Assembly (NCBI RefSeq): GCF_000715075.1
Contig: NC_134101.1
Span: forward strand, 136,352,237-136,416,236
Direction: 5' to 3'
DNA length: 64,000 nt
Origin: Nicotiana tabacum
Taxonomy: Eukaryota > Streptophyta > Magnoliopsida > Solanales > Solanaceae
In this document: positions 21,356 through 32,507 of the stretch, piece after piece
How positions within the stretch are numbered: the first letter of the stretch is position 1
Layout: each line of letters begins with the position of its first letter
Position numbers and translations under genes: made by a program
The notes under the pieces: model-generated
Told to the model about the DNA's origin: nothing
Database searches by the model: none
Seen by the model: the letters and a program-made list of their open reading frames with translations, nothing else

Positions 21356-21769
21356 GTCCCTAGCTCGAGTTATCATATTTTATTGAAATATTAAGGTTTA
21401 AAGGCTTAATGATCTAAAAGTTTGACCAATGTTTGACCTTATTGATATCAGGTCTATATTTTTGTTCCGGAACCCGGTATAGGTCCATTAATATATTTAT
21501 GACTTGTTTGTCAAATTTGGTGAGAAATAGAGTTGGTTTGACGTGATTCAGACGTCCAATTGTTAAAATAGAAGTTCATAAATTTTCTTGAAACTTTCAT
21601 TTGATTTGGTGTCCCATTCGTAGTTCTAGGTGTTATTTTGGCAATTTGATTGTGCGAGCAAGTTCGTATGATATTTTTGGACTTGTGTGCATGTTTGGTT
21701 TGGAGCCCCAAGGGCTCGAGTGAGTTTTGGACTTAGGAAAGTGCTGGTGTGCTTCAGTTCTGGTGCATG

Positions 21770-22080
21770 CCTCAGACCTCGCAATTGCGAGGTCAGGCTT
21801 CACATTAACGATCTCTGTCAGGTTCACATTTGCAAGCTACTTCCTTGCAATTGCGAAGAGTAATTGCGCACCACATGGTTCGCATTTCCGACCAAACCTT
21901 CGCAATTGCAAAGTGGGGCAGGGGGACAGTGATCGCATTTGTGATCAAATGGTCGCATTTTCGGAGTGGCCATTATTCGCAATTGTGAACAAATCATTGC
22001 AATTGAGATGATAGTAGAAAATGTGGGACTTCGCATTTTGTGAAGAAAAGCTCGCATTTGCGGTCGTAATTGTGACATCT
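21770..22080 (+). repeat. CGCAATTGCG-type palindrome cluster in LTR-C
   Basis: CTCGCAATTGCGAGG, TTGCAATTGCGAAG, TTCGCAATTGCAAAG, CGCATTTGCGG and similar words recur within 310 bp. They are followed by an AT-poor stretch and a weak TATA-like AGTATGAG, so the promoter call is uncertain. Confidence 0.6.
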
Positions 22081-22694
22081 GTGACTGGCCAAGTATGAGT
22101 TAGACGGTATTTTCCCGCATTCTTCAAATTTTCAAAACAAGAAAACCTTAGAGGCGATATTTCCAAGATCCCTTCTTCCCAAATCCATTGGTATGTGATT
22201 GTAACCTATTTTCTTTCAATCTTTCATTACATTTCATAAGATTTCAGCCTAAAATCTAGTGTTTTCATGGTGAAAATTGAGGGTTTGGGTAGAATTAGGG
22301 ATTTTTGTGAAATTGGAACTTAGACCTCAAATTGAGGTTGGATTTCAAAACAAATTACATAACCGAGCTCGAGGGTGAATGGGTAATCGAAGTTTTGTCC
22401 GAATTTTGGGTTTGGACCAAGCGAGCCCGGGAGTTGACTTTTGTTGGATTTTTCAATAATAACCTAAATTGCATCTTTTGCAATTGTGGGTAGTTCCTAA
22501 GGCTTAATGTGAATCGTTTGGTTAGTAATTTGCTAGATTCTATTGGTTCAGATGCTTGTTTGAAAGGCAAAGCTGTGGTTGAGCGTTGAGTTGATCTTTA
22601 GAGCGAGATACGAGTAGTGGTTAACCTTGACTTGAGGGATTAGGACTTGTTTGCCATTGTTGATGCAAGGCTTGTTCTTGTTTATTTTATCTCT

Positions 22695-22960
22695 GTTTTA
22701 ATGCACGAAGGGTGATGTCGTGTTGTATTTGAGTGTTAACGCACGAAGGGTGATGTCGTGTCATATTGTGAGAGTTAATGCACGAAGGGTGATGTCGTGC
22801 CATATTTTGAGAGTTAATGCACGAAGGGCGATGCCGTGCCGTATCTATTGATTTATGATGAAAGTGAGAGTAAAATCACGAAGGGTAACGCTGTGTCGTA
22901 TTATTGTTTCATTGTGAGGTTGAGAGTAAAAGTACGAAGGGTGATGCCGTGTAGTTTTAT
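22695..22960 (+). repeat. Tandem repeats with core GCACGAAGGGTGATGTCGTG in LTR-C
   Basis: Six units, about 37-60 bp apart, each carry this core, with AAAG/TTAA-rich spacers. The reverse form of the core is also tandemly repeated in the Tekay-B 5' LTR (54918-55245). Confidence 0.75.
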
Positions 22961-23632
22961 TCATTGTGTTTATTCGATTTTACTGGTTAAAGGCATATTG
23001 ACTGTTCTGGTTTTCATTTCTGCTATAATTATCGTATCTTGTGCCCCTTTCACATGTCCCCTCTCAATAGTACATGTTTAGCCTTTATTTGTTGTTATCT
23101 TGTATGTATATTGTTAATTGCACAGATTATTTACGTAGGTGTCTTGTCATAGCCTCGTCACTACTTCACCAAGGTTAGGCTCGACACTTACGGAGTACAT
23201 GGGGCCGGTTGTACTCATACTTCACTCTGAACTTCTTGTGCAGATTTTGGTACGAGTCCTAGCTGTCAGTGAGGCGTTTCTCAGACTGCTTTTGGAGACT
23301 CGAGGTAGATCTACTGGCGTCCGCATACCTTGAAGTCAGCTTCCACTTCCCCTATTTTACTTTTCTTTTCATTAAAGATAGTTGTATTTATTTCTATCCC
23401 TGTTTGTAGAGATTTTAGAAACTCATGAGTTGTGACTCCAGATCCGGGTTGTATTAGATATTATTGGCTTTTATGTTATTCCGCACTCAGTTTTAGTTTT
23501 ATTTCGGCTTAATTGATTTTGTTTATTGAAATTGATTAACATTGGCTTAAAGATCCTCTAACATTGGCTTGCCTAGCAAGAGAATGTTAGGCAACATCAC
23601 GGTCCCGAAGGTGGGAATTTCGGGTCGTGATA

Positions 23633-25045
23633 GGGACCAATACCAAAATCTGCACAAGAAGTGCAGAAGTGCAGTATAAGTACAACCGACCCAATGTATT
23701 TCATAAGTGTCGAGCCTAACCTCGATGAGGTAGTGATGAGGCTATGATAGGACACCTACGTAAATAAACCTGTACAAGTATATGCGAAGCAGTAACAATA
23801 ACAGAGAATAACAACGTACAAACTAGGAGGGGACATGTAAAAGGGGAGAAATATGATAACTACGATAGGCATGAAATCACATAATAGCCAGATAAATCAT
23901 CAACCAATAAAATCAGATAAACCAATGATATGAGAATGGCACGGCATCACCCTTCGTAGTTTTACACTCTTCCTTACCATGTAGTGAAGATAATATGAAT
24001 TTGAGAAATAAATAATGAGGAGAATGTATTTAACGTCAAATATGATGCCAAGATACCAAACTTCAACTTCCAAAATACTCAACAATTACAAAATAAGCAT
24101 TAATTACAAAAAGAATAATCAAGAAGTAATAATCTAACCTAAGCATGGACATCATAATTAATAATGCAATAAAACACATCTGCATGCTTTAACCCAACAA
24201 CTAGCATAAATACTCGTTACCTCACATATACGTTGTTCCCACACATTAAACATGTATCAAATATACTAACAAGTACTAAACTCTCAAGTCAAGGTTAACC
24301 ACGACACTTACCTCGCTCCGCAATCAAATCAAAGTTCAATCGGGGCCTTTCCTCTAAAATTTGCCTCCAAACCAATCCAATCTAACCAAATATAATTCAA
24401 ACAATTCAAAATAAGCTTTAGAAACTACTCATGGGTGAAAAAGATTCGATCTTTAATGATTTTGGAAAAAGACAACAAAAGTCAACCCCAAGACTGCTTG
24501 GTCAAAGTTCAATATTCGGACCAAAACTCAATTACCCATTCACCCCTGAGCCCGATTATGTGATTAGTTTTGAAATCCCACCTCAATTTGAGGCCTAAAC
24601 CTCAATTTCTTAAAATCTCCAATTTCTACCTAAATTCCTAATTTTTACCATGAACAAGTATAGATTAAAGGCTAGAATTCAATGGGGTGTTATTGAAAAT
24701 GGAAGAAAACGAGTTAAAATCTACTAACCTATGAAGCGGGAAAGAAATTCCTCTTTAAAATCTCCTCTAGGCCGAGCTCAAATGTGGAGATGGTGAAAAA
24801 TGAATAAAATCTTGTCTTTGGGATATTTTAAATCACTAGCGTCGGGTCTTCATTGCGTTCGCGAAGGACCTGATGCATTCGTGAAGCACTGCTGCCTAAT
24901 TGGCCTTCACGTTCGTGAGATGCTCTATGCATTTGCGATGGCCCTTCCCCCTGGCCTTCGCATTTGTGACCCTTGGTTCTCATCCGCGTAGAACACTCAG
25001 CAGATCCCCTTGAAGGCCTATACCCATCGCGTTTGCGTGGTACTC
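23633..25045 (-). repeat. Tekay-B 3' LTR, second piece
   Basis: This matches 54648 to about 56285 of the 5' LTR. Only one unit of the CACGGCATCACCC repeat is present (23936), compared with five in the 5' LTR. It ends where the inverted block starts. TTCGCGAA-like words at 24850-25040 and the minus-strand TATA-like box near 24825 follow the LTR layout seen elsewhere. Confidence 0.8.
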
Positions 25046-25652
25046 CTTCTCTCGTTCTTGCTCTATTCGTTCTCTATGTGCAGATTGTGGCTGATTCTCT
25101 TTAGATGGTGTGCGACAGACCCTTCCAAAATTAGGGTGAGGAGCCAATTAGGTGGCTGGAATTAAAAGTTGAGTGGGCAGGTCGGCTAACTGGGTCGCGG
25201 GTCATGGGGGTTGTTTGGAGCTATTGGGCTGCTTTAATTGGGTAAGGGATCCGAATTGGGCCAATTTAAGATTAGGCTTTTAAAATTCTAAAATTCATTA
25301 ACAAAAAACCTGAGTTCTCCTCCTTTAATATAAAGTATTTATAAAAATATAAGACCACTCCTAGTTAATTTTAATAAACTATTAAAATAAAATAAAAATT
25401 AAAAGCGAAACTATTTTTGGTATCAAAGATTAAACTAAAATAAGGCTAAATTAGCATCACTATAAAAATACTAACTACTTAAATAAATACAAATAAGATA
25501 AAGAGTGATAACTATTTTTATGATTTTGATCTTTAAAAACCCTAATATCTATATCTATATATATATACTACAAAATTTAATATAAACTCAAATATATATG
25601 TATAAAATATTGGAGTGGCTTGAGAATGTGGCGGGTCAAAAATTACATGCTT
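25046..25652 (-). repeat. Ogre 5' LTR, first part (inverted)
   Basis: The reverse complement matches 44975 to about 45660 and ends exactly at the LTR terminus (TGTAAGCATG on the minus strand). The next five bases, CCTAT, read ATAGG in reverse and pair with GTAGG at 47038-47042 as the Ogre target duplication, with one change. Confidence 0.85.
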
Positions 25653-26005
25653 ACACCTATAAGCTTGCATTGCCACCTAGTTTATCAGCAGTCCACCTGG
25701 TGTTCCATGTCTCTACGCTCCAGAAGTATCACAGTGATCTGTCTTATATTTTAATTTCAGCTCAGTCCAATTGGACAAGTATTTAACTTCTGAGGAGGAG
25801 CCGGTGGCAATTCTAGCCCGGCAGGTCTGGAAGTTGAGGTCTTAGAGTTATCCTTTAGTTCAAGTACAATGGAAAGGTCAGCCGATCAAGGCAACTATGT
25901 GGGTGTCCGAGCCCTACATCGGGAGTATATATCCATATCTTTTCACCAGTCCAGGTACCTTTCTATGTTCGTTCGAGGACGAATTTTTGTTTTAGAGGTG
26001 GAGAA
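25653..26005 (+). pseudogene. Tekay-B integrase C-terminus, chromodomain and pol tail (inverted block)
   Basis: The reading starts YKLALPPSLSAVHLVFHVSTL, which continues the GEVAY text at 47038-47060 on the minus strand. The Ogre insertion therefore lies within this codon run. A frame break near 25780 precedes EEPVAILARQV and VQVQWKGQPIKATMW, the chromodomain, and YPYLF. The tail CSFEDEFLF is followed by a TAG and then RWRM before TGA in the LTR. Confidence 0.8.
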
Positions 26006-26588
26006 TGTGATGACTCGATAAGTCATTTTGAGTTTAACATTCTTTTCTGTGTTGTGAGATCTCGAATAACTCCATTTAGCATTCCTCGATTTACATGCAC
26101 AGTCCGTGTTCTTTTTCGAACAATTTTTATGTGAAAAATTAAAGAAAATATGAATTTTAGCCTTAAAATAATTTGAGTTGACTACGGTCAATAGTTTATA
26201 TAAACGGACCCAGATCAATATTTTGATGGTCCCGGTGGGTTTGTATCATGATTTGAAAACTAGTAATTTGAAGGTTTAAGGAATTCCTAAGTTTGACCGT
26301 AAGTTGACTTTGTTGCTACCGGGTTCGAAACTTGGAATAGGTTTATTTCACTATTTATGACTTGTCTGTAAAATTTGGTACAAAATGGTGTTTATTTGAC
26401 ATGATTCGAACGTCCGATTGTGAATTTGAATGCTCTTAAGTTTCTTTGAAAATTCTATTCATTTTGATGTCAGATTCGTAGTTCTAGGTGTTATTTTGGT
26501 ATTTTGATCGCGCGAGCGAGTTCGTATGATTTTTTTTACACTTGTGTGCATGTTTGGTTTGGAACCCGAGATGCTCGGACTTATAAGG
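26006..26588 (+). repeat. Tekay-B 3' LTR head (inverted block)
   Basis: It starts TGTGATGACTCG and matches the reverse of about 56490-57130. It ends at GAGATGCTCGGAC, the right breakpoint of the inversion. Confidence 0.8.
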
Positions 26589-27896
26589 ATTGCTTCTTCT
26601 TCTTAAAAAATTATTTTATCCATCTCCATGGAAACCATTACGATTTTACCATTAAAAAAAGCGGATCTTCATTAAGAAACTCCATTAAAGTTATATAATC
26701 TCAGTCATAAACTACCATGAACGATATTTGAATCAGAGTTTTACTCATTTTTCGTCTTCATCAAAAATTAAAAGCTTAGTTTCGGTCTTAAAATTTCTGG
26801 GTTGTCATTTGAGCTAGGGTATTGGTTTGAACTGGTCGAGGTACATCGAGGTCGTCGACGCGGTTCACTTTTCCGGTCACCGGCAAGCAGTAGGATCTCC
26901 TCAAAGTTTCTCTGTTAACATTGGAAATTTGCTCTCTGTGAGGTCTAATTCTAAAACCTATTCTTAATTATTTTAGTGATTCTTCCTTTTGTGTTTGATA
27001 TCGAATGAAATTCTAGTTAATTTTAGGTTACCTAACTGTGGACATATGACGTTGCTATCTTGAGTTAGTGTACTGAATGTTTACTGATGTTTGACTTCTT
27101 AAACAAATAAATATGCCTAGTAGACTAATGATGAATTAAATTAGGAATTTTAATTAGGTGGTCGTGGGATTTGAGAATAAAAGGCAAAGCGAAAATGGGT
27201 TTAAGAATAAATGCGTGCCCATTGGATAACTTATTTTATTATATTATCCGCTAGTAGCATATTTAGGTAGACCACACCTGGGTAGGCAAACATTAGGTCT
27301 TTCTCTTTTACTTTATTCGAGATGAGAGGTCGTTCCCTTTAGTTTATATTCAGGGGAATGTCCCGTTTTGTATATATTTTTATCCGGGGTATGCCCCGTA
27401 GTAAATGTAATTAGAGGTCGTGACAGACATCGTGGAGCGAGAATAGTATAGAATTTTAGTATATTTTCTTCTTCTTTTATTTTCTTTCGTTTAGGTGGGG
27501 ACGACCTCGAGCGTCTTTTTGTGTTTATTCTTGTTTTGCATATTTTTACCTCAATTAGAGTATCCTTTAAAAGCCAACCGGATCATGTATGCAACCGTGA
27601 CCTTCATGGGACTTGGGGAATATCTAATACCTTCACTCCAAGTCAAATGAACCTCCTTACTCGGAATTTCTGGTAGAGACTTTGTTTCAGAGTCTAAATG
27701 TGTTTTAAAGGAAAATACTTTTTTTTTTAAAATGGTGACTGGGCACACCGAAACCAATTGTCAAGTGGCGACTCTGAAAAAATTCTTTGAAACACGAATT
27801 TTGTCACTTTCAAATTGAAAACCCTTTGAATTTAAAACCATAATCACTTTATATTTTTAAATGGGTTGTTAAGAAAAGAAAAAAAGGGATGTAACA
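26589..27896 (+). repeat. Ogre 5' LTR, second part
   Basis: This follows about 45800-47037 with small differences and ends GGGATGTAACA. Short frames within it are not genes. Confidence 0.85.
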
Positions 27897-27900
27897 ACTT

Positions 27901-27918
27901 TGGAGACTGTGATGGAGA
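27901..27918 (+). other. Ogre primer binding site (tRNA-Arg type)
   Basis: TGGAGACTGTGATGGAGA lies four bases after the LTR. The usual Ogre site is TGGCGACTCTGCTGGGGA, and 14 of 18 bases agree. The tRNA assignment is from family knowledge. Confidence 0.6.
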
Positions 27919-28989
27919 GTTGCAGGTTCGAGCTGATACTTTGATCTAGTTGGCCTTTTAGAATAATCGGTTGAGGTGTTTTGGTTCTTTATTTGCTTTA
28001 TTTTCTTTTATTTTATTTTACTTTATTATTTGCTAGTTGATTATGTGCTTACAGTTTTCCCTTTATATGTTTACTGCTTTATAACTGTCATCATTTGCAT
28101 AACCATGGATCTTTTTTATGCAACAAGTCTTTCGAAGTACTTTTGAGTGTACATGGTCTTTTCGTGAGTCATCCGTGTCTTTAAGGGGTTGTGTGGGATC
28201 GTGGAGTGGGTGGATAGCTAGAGCAGCTGCCATCGACCACGTGCCGCCCCGAATTGCCTTGTCTAGTGAACCCCAAACGAAGGTCAGCCTTTAGGTCATT
28301 TTTATTTGCATCATATCATTTAGACCTAGCGGTGCTCGGTCCTAGGCATCGTGTCTCTTTGTAGGAAGCATATCCAAATTATGTCAAAGTGGGCCCATGG
28401 CCCAAAAAGGCATTTAATCATCCCTATGTGCTATATACTGCATTCTTTAAGGGTGACGGGTCATTTGGCGGACCAATGTTTGTTGGGTACGAACGAGAAG
28501 AAAAGAGGGTGAAATATAAAATGAAGAAAGTAGGGCCCGCTCACAATTTCTTTCATAGTTTTCCCCAAAAAAAACAGAAAAAGAAAAATTCCAAAAGATT
28601 TACACCTTCATACAATTTTTACGAAAAAAAAAGAAACAACTAATTTTTCAAGTCTAATTGACCCTTTTGCAAGTCTTTTTCAGTTTTGGCCAATCTTCCT
28701 GAACTACGCATACCTGATTCTTGTCTTTTGGGTGTGATACGTAGGCAACCCATATAGGGTTGGTCTTCTTAGTGAGTCTTAAGTTCTTGTCTTCTAGCGC
28801 CGTAGCCAAATCTTGCATGTCTAGCCACTTTTGGCCACATCAGCCGTTTTGCAAAATAGGACTATTTTTGTAAAGTGATTTGTCGGACCGTGTCCGAAGA
28901 GTCTTGAATCCAAAATTAGCTTTCTCCTAACTTTAAGGTCCATCCTTGTTGAATTTGCATGTCTAGTCACTTTTGGGCCACATCGGTTA
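27919..28989 (+). other. Ogre leader, first part, non-coding
   Basis: No convincing reading frame is present. It holds an A-rich run at 28560-28640 and the paired words GAACTACG...CCTGATTC (28701-28720) and GATACGTAGGCAACC (28736-28750), which recur three more times in the element. Two 145-bp repeat units begin at about 28815. Confidence 0.65.
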
Positions 28990-31900
28990 TGTGACGACCC
29001 GACCAATTGTCTCATGGGTTACCGCTCCGTTTTCCCTATTTCTGCTTCTTTATGCCTCGTTATCCGTATTTTGTGGTATCGGGTTGGTCGGATCGAATCC
29101 GGAATGATTTTGGTAAGGTTTGAGACACTTAGTCTCTTTTAAGGAAGTTTTAGTTGGAAAAGTCAATCAGATGTTGACTTATGTGTTAGAGGGCTCGGAT
29201 GTGAGTTCCGATGTTTTGGTTAGCTTTGGGAGGTGATTTATGACTTAGTAGTGTGATCGGAATGGGTTTTGGAGGTTGGGAATAACTTAGTCTTGAATTG
29301 GCGAAGTTGATATTTTGGCGATTTCCGGTTGGTAAGCGAGATTTTGATATAGGGGTCGGAATGGAATTCCGAGAGTTGCAGTAGCTCCGTCGTGTCATTT
29401 GGGATATGTGTGCAAAATTTCAGGTCATTCAGACGTGGTTTGGTCGAGTTTTTGATCAAAAGCGGAATTCGGAAGATTTTAGGAACTTATGCTTGAATTA
29501 GATGTGTTTTGGTTGATTTGATGTTGTTTGAGGTGTTTTGATGATTGGAACAAGTTTGAATAAGGTATTAGGATATGTTGGAACTTTTGGTTGAGGTCCC
29601 GGGGGCCTCGGGATGATTTCGGATGGTTGACGGAAATGTTTAGACTTGTGAAGTTGCAGAATCTCAGCTACTTCTGGTATTTCCGCACCTGCAGATTGGG
29701 GACCGCAGGTGCGACGCCGCACGTGCGGAACAGGAGCTGCAAAAGCGAATTTTGGAGGGAACCACAGATGTGGTAGTTTGACCGCACCTACGAAGGTGCA
29801 GGTGCAGAGAGTTGACCGCAAATGCGGAGTTGGTCCTTTAAGTGAATAACCGTTGAAGCGGTAATTTGACCGCATATGCAGTACCACAGAAGCAGTGGGC
29901 GTGTTGCAGATGCAAAAATCCCTGGCCAGAAGGTATATATTGCTTCCTTCGCGAATTTTTGCAAAGAACTCCATTTTTGAAGATGGGAAAGAGGCTAAGG
30001 CATAGGATCTCAAGAGGAATCAAAGGATATCGGTTGGGTAAGTTCCCGAAGCTTAATTACCTGGGTTTAAGATCATTTTTCCACTGTTTAATCATGGTTT
30101 TAGTAGAGATTAAGGGCTAAAAATGGAGGATTAGAGCTTGAGTTTAAGAGGCCTTTAAAGGAGGATTTGGGGGGGCATTTGGACTCCGATTTTAGTGTTC
30201 TTGATATGCATAGACTCGTGGGTAGATGAGGAATCTATTGATGTAAAAATTTCTGAATTTTGAGACGTGGGCCCGGGGGTAGGATTTTGGTAATTTCGGG
30301 ATTTTTGGTATTTTTCGATTGTTTTCGCTAGGGCTTCGTTCCCTTGGCATATTTTGACGTCCTCGTTCTGGTTTTGGATAGATTTGATGCGTGTGGAGGC
30401 CGATTCGAGGGGCAAAGGCATCGTGGAGTAGTATTTCACCGGTTTGAGGTAAGTAACCATTGTAAATTTGGAACTGAGGGTACAAAACCGCGGTATTTGA
30501 CTTGTTTTGATAAACGCGGTGACGCACATGCTAGGTGACGAGCGTGTGGGCGTGCATCGGTAGGGATTGTGACTTGTTCCGTCCCGTAGCGACAATTAAG
30601 CCACATATTTGATTTGAAAATATTATGTTATTCCGTATTTTGGATATTTATACTGTATCATGGGCTGTATGCCTTATTTGGAGCCTTGTGCTGACCTGTA
30701 GAAACCCTTAGGGGCATTTTGACTATTTTTCCTCACTTTACTTGCTAGAAGCAAATCCTCAGTCATGTTTTACCAGCTTAAATGTTTAAAACTGGTTTTA
30801 TTGCTCTACTACCAATTGTGAGGACTATTTGGGCTGAGTTCCCTATTGTTCCCGAGAGGCTGTGAGGTTAAAGATCGAGAGTTGTTGAGAACCCAATTGT
30901 GAGGATATTTATATATATGTGAGTATGGATCCGGATGCACGCCGCAGCAATACTATTATGGATTGTGCTGCACGCCGCAGCGATATATATACTGGATCGG
31001 GTCCCTCCGAAGTCTGTACACCCCCAATGAGCGTAGTCGACTATTATATATGGATCGGGTTGTACACTGCAACGGCTACTATGATTTCTATTATTATGAG
31101 ATACTAATGAGCCAAGTGCTAAGAGTGAGTACTGTGTGACGAGAGTCGAGTTACGAGTGACTGAGAGGCTGCCCGAGGGGCCATATTCTAAGCGATTCCT
31201 TGCCCGAGAGGCCTTGTTAGGATGTTTTCACTGATTTCACTCTTCTTTTAAATAAGCCTCTATTTGATATACCGCTAAGTATTTGATTTCAAATGTTTAA
31301 ACTGGAAACGTGATTTTATAACGAAAATAGAATTTAAACTGTAAAAATGACATGATATTCTGTTGACTATCAGTTATGTATTTTTGAACTGCTCGTCACT
31401 GCTTTTATTCCTTATTTACTATAGTTTCTTACTGAGTTGGCGTACTCACATTACTCCCTGCACCTTGTGTGCATATCTAGGTGCCCGAGAGGCCGAGTGA
31501 GGGCTTTCAGCTGTTTCAGTATTTGACGAAGACTTCGAGGTAGCTGCATGGCGTCCGCAACCCTGTTCTCTCCCTCCTATCTTATCATTTTTCCGCATTT
31601 CCTAGACTATTGATATATTAGGTATTCAAACTTGTATTAGAGGTTCTAGACTCGTGACACCAGATTGTTGGGGCTGTGTAGTTTATTGTTAATTTGACTT
31701 TCTGCATATCTTTGTTGCCGTATCACTTATAATGAACTTGGTATCTAAAACTTGCGTTAGAAAATGGCTTAATGTTATTAGAAAGAGGGTTGTGGTTATT
31801 GATGAGTTGGCTTGCCTAATATTGTGATAGGCGCCATCACGGCCGGTATTTGGGGTCGTGATAGGTTATTCTTGCAAAATATGGCCATTTTTGCTAAAGT

Positions 31901-32190
31901 GATTCAGTGACCCATGTCTTAGAGCCCTAAGTCCACAATAAGACTTTCTCTCATTTTGAGGTCCATTCTTATTGAATTTGCATGCTTAACCATTTTTCGT
32001 CCACATAGGCCATTTCTGTAAAATGGGATCAATTTTGCAAAGCAATTTTAGGGACCGCGATTCCTGAGAGTTTATGGGCCTTCGTGATGTGTTTCCATGT
32101 TTGAGAGGTCATCCTAATTGAGTCTTCACTTCTAGCCACCCTTGACCACGTAGGCTATTTTGCAAAAATTGCCCAATCATGCCGTGCATG
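28815..32190 (+). repeat. About four 145-bp tandem units in the Ogre leader, split by a solo LTR
   Basis: Units begin at the GCATGTCTAGCCAC-like word at 28815, 28958, 31980 and about 32125. Each goes on with TTTTGGCCACAT, TTTTGCAAAAT and a GGTCCATCC-like end. The solo LTR at 28990-31863 lies within the second unit. Confidence 0.7.
28990..31863 (+). mobile_element. Solo LTR of the Tekay-A family, 2,874 bp
   Basis: It is flanked by a perfect 5-bp duplication, GGTTA at 28985-28989 and 31864-31868. It starts TGTGACGACCCGACC and ends GGGGTCGTGATA, and it aligns with the Tekay-A 3' LTR along its length. Palindromes of the CCGCAGATGCGG type lie at 29680-29930, and a TATA-like TATATAT at 29934. The absence of interior sequence points to recombination between two LTRs. 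Confidence 0.9.
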
Positions 32191-32507
32191 TGTCCAATAA
32201 GAGGTGTTGTAGCATCGCATATTGTCTTGAGACACTAAGTCTATTTAGTATTATTCTTCTCATTTAGGTATGGATTCATTTAGTGAATCTTGATGCTGTA
32301 AGACCGTCTTAGCCAGGACCGTGACAGATACTGCAGGACCGTCTTACCAAGGACCGTTGCTTTCAGGAACTGTTTGAGGAGAATATTTATATTTTGAGTC
32401 TGTTTTGTCTTTTATTTTATAAGTCTTGTCTAGTAATATTGATTCTTTTAGGTGGTGTCACAGTTTGTCGTAATCTAGTAGAGTTTTTTAATCTTTTTTA
32501 TTATACT
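31869..32507 (+). other. Ogre leader, second part, non-coding
   Basis: The 145-bp repeat units continue to about 32190. AGGACCGT-like words then recur at 32315-32350. No reading frame is supported. ATACT at 32503-32507 is the left target copy of G2. Confidence 0.6.

Larger units (their letters stand above)
18939..23632 (+). mobile_element. LTR-C: apparent solo LTR of a Tekay family, carrying solo LTR D
   Basis: It starts TGTGATGACCCGG and ends TTTCGGGTCGTGATA. Without D it is about 2.57 kb and resembles the Tekay-B LTR, but lies in the opposite direction. No interior sequence is present. The flanks are CCGAC on the left and GGGAC on the right, which is not a clear duplication; comparison with the uninterrupted site near 54640 shows no extra bases. 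It may be a solo LTR with a damaged target site. Confidence 0.7.
25046..26588. other. Inverted block: Ogre LTR head plus Tekay-B pol end and LTR head
   Basis: Three joined pieces all face the wrong way relative to their partners. 25046-25652 is the first part of the Ogre LTR in reverse. 25653-26005 is the Tekay-B chromodomain and pol tail on the plus strand. 26006-26588 is the head of the Tekay-B 3' LTR on the plus strand. The outer neighbours are Tekay-B LTR (left) and the rest of the Ogre LTR (right), each in the expected direction. One inversion explains all of it. About 140-200 bp appear to be lost at each end, judged from the 3' Ogre LTR and the Tekay-B 5' LTR. Confidence 0.8.

Noticed and set aside
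18939..23632. Clear 5-bp target duplication for LTR-C
   Set aside because: The flanks CCGAC and GGGAC differ at two of five bases, and comparison with the uninterrupted LTR near 54640 shows no duplicated bases.
26589..27896. Separate solo LTR beside Tekay-B
   Set aside because: It is followed directly by a primer site and Ogre leader, and its missing head is found inverted next to it, so it is the 5' LTR of the Ogre-like element.
29498..30013. A 171-codon open stretch on the minus strand
   Set aside because: It lies wholly in the solo Tekay-A-family LTR over its CG-rich palindrome cluster; the matching stretch of the Tekay-A LTR (10075-10503) gives a similar chance frame.
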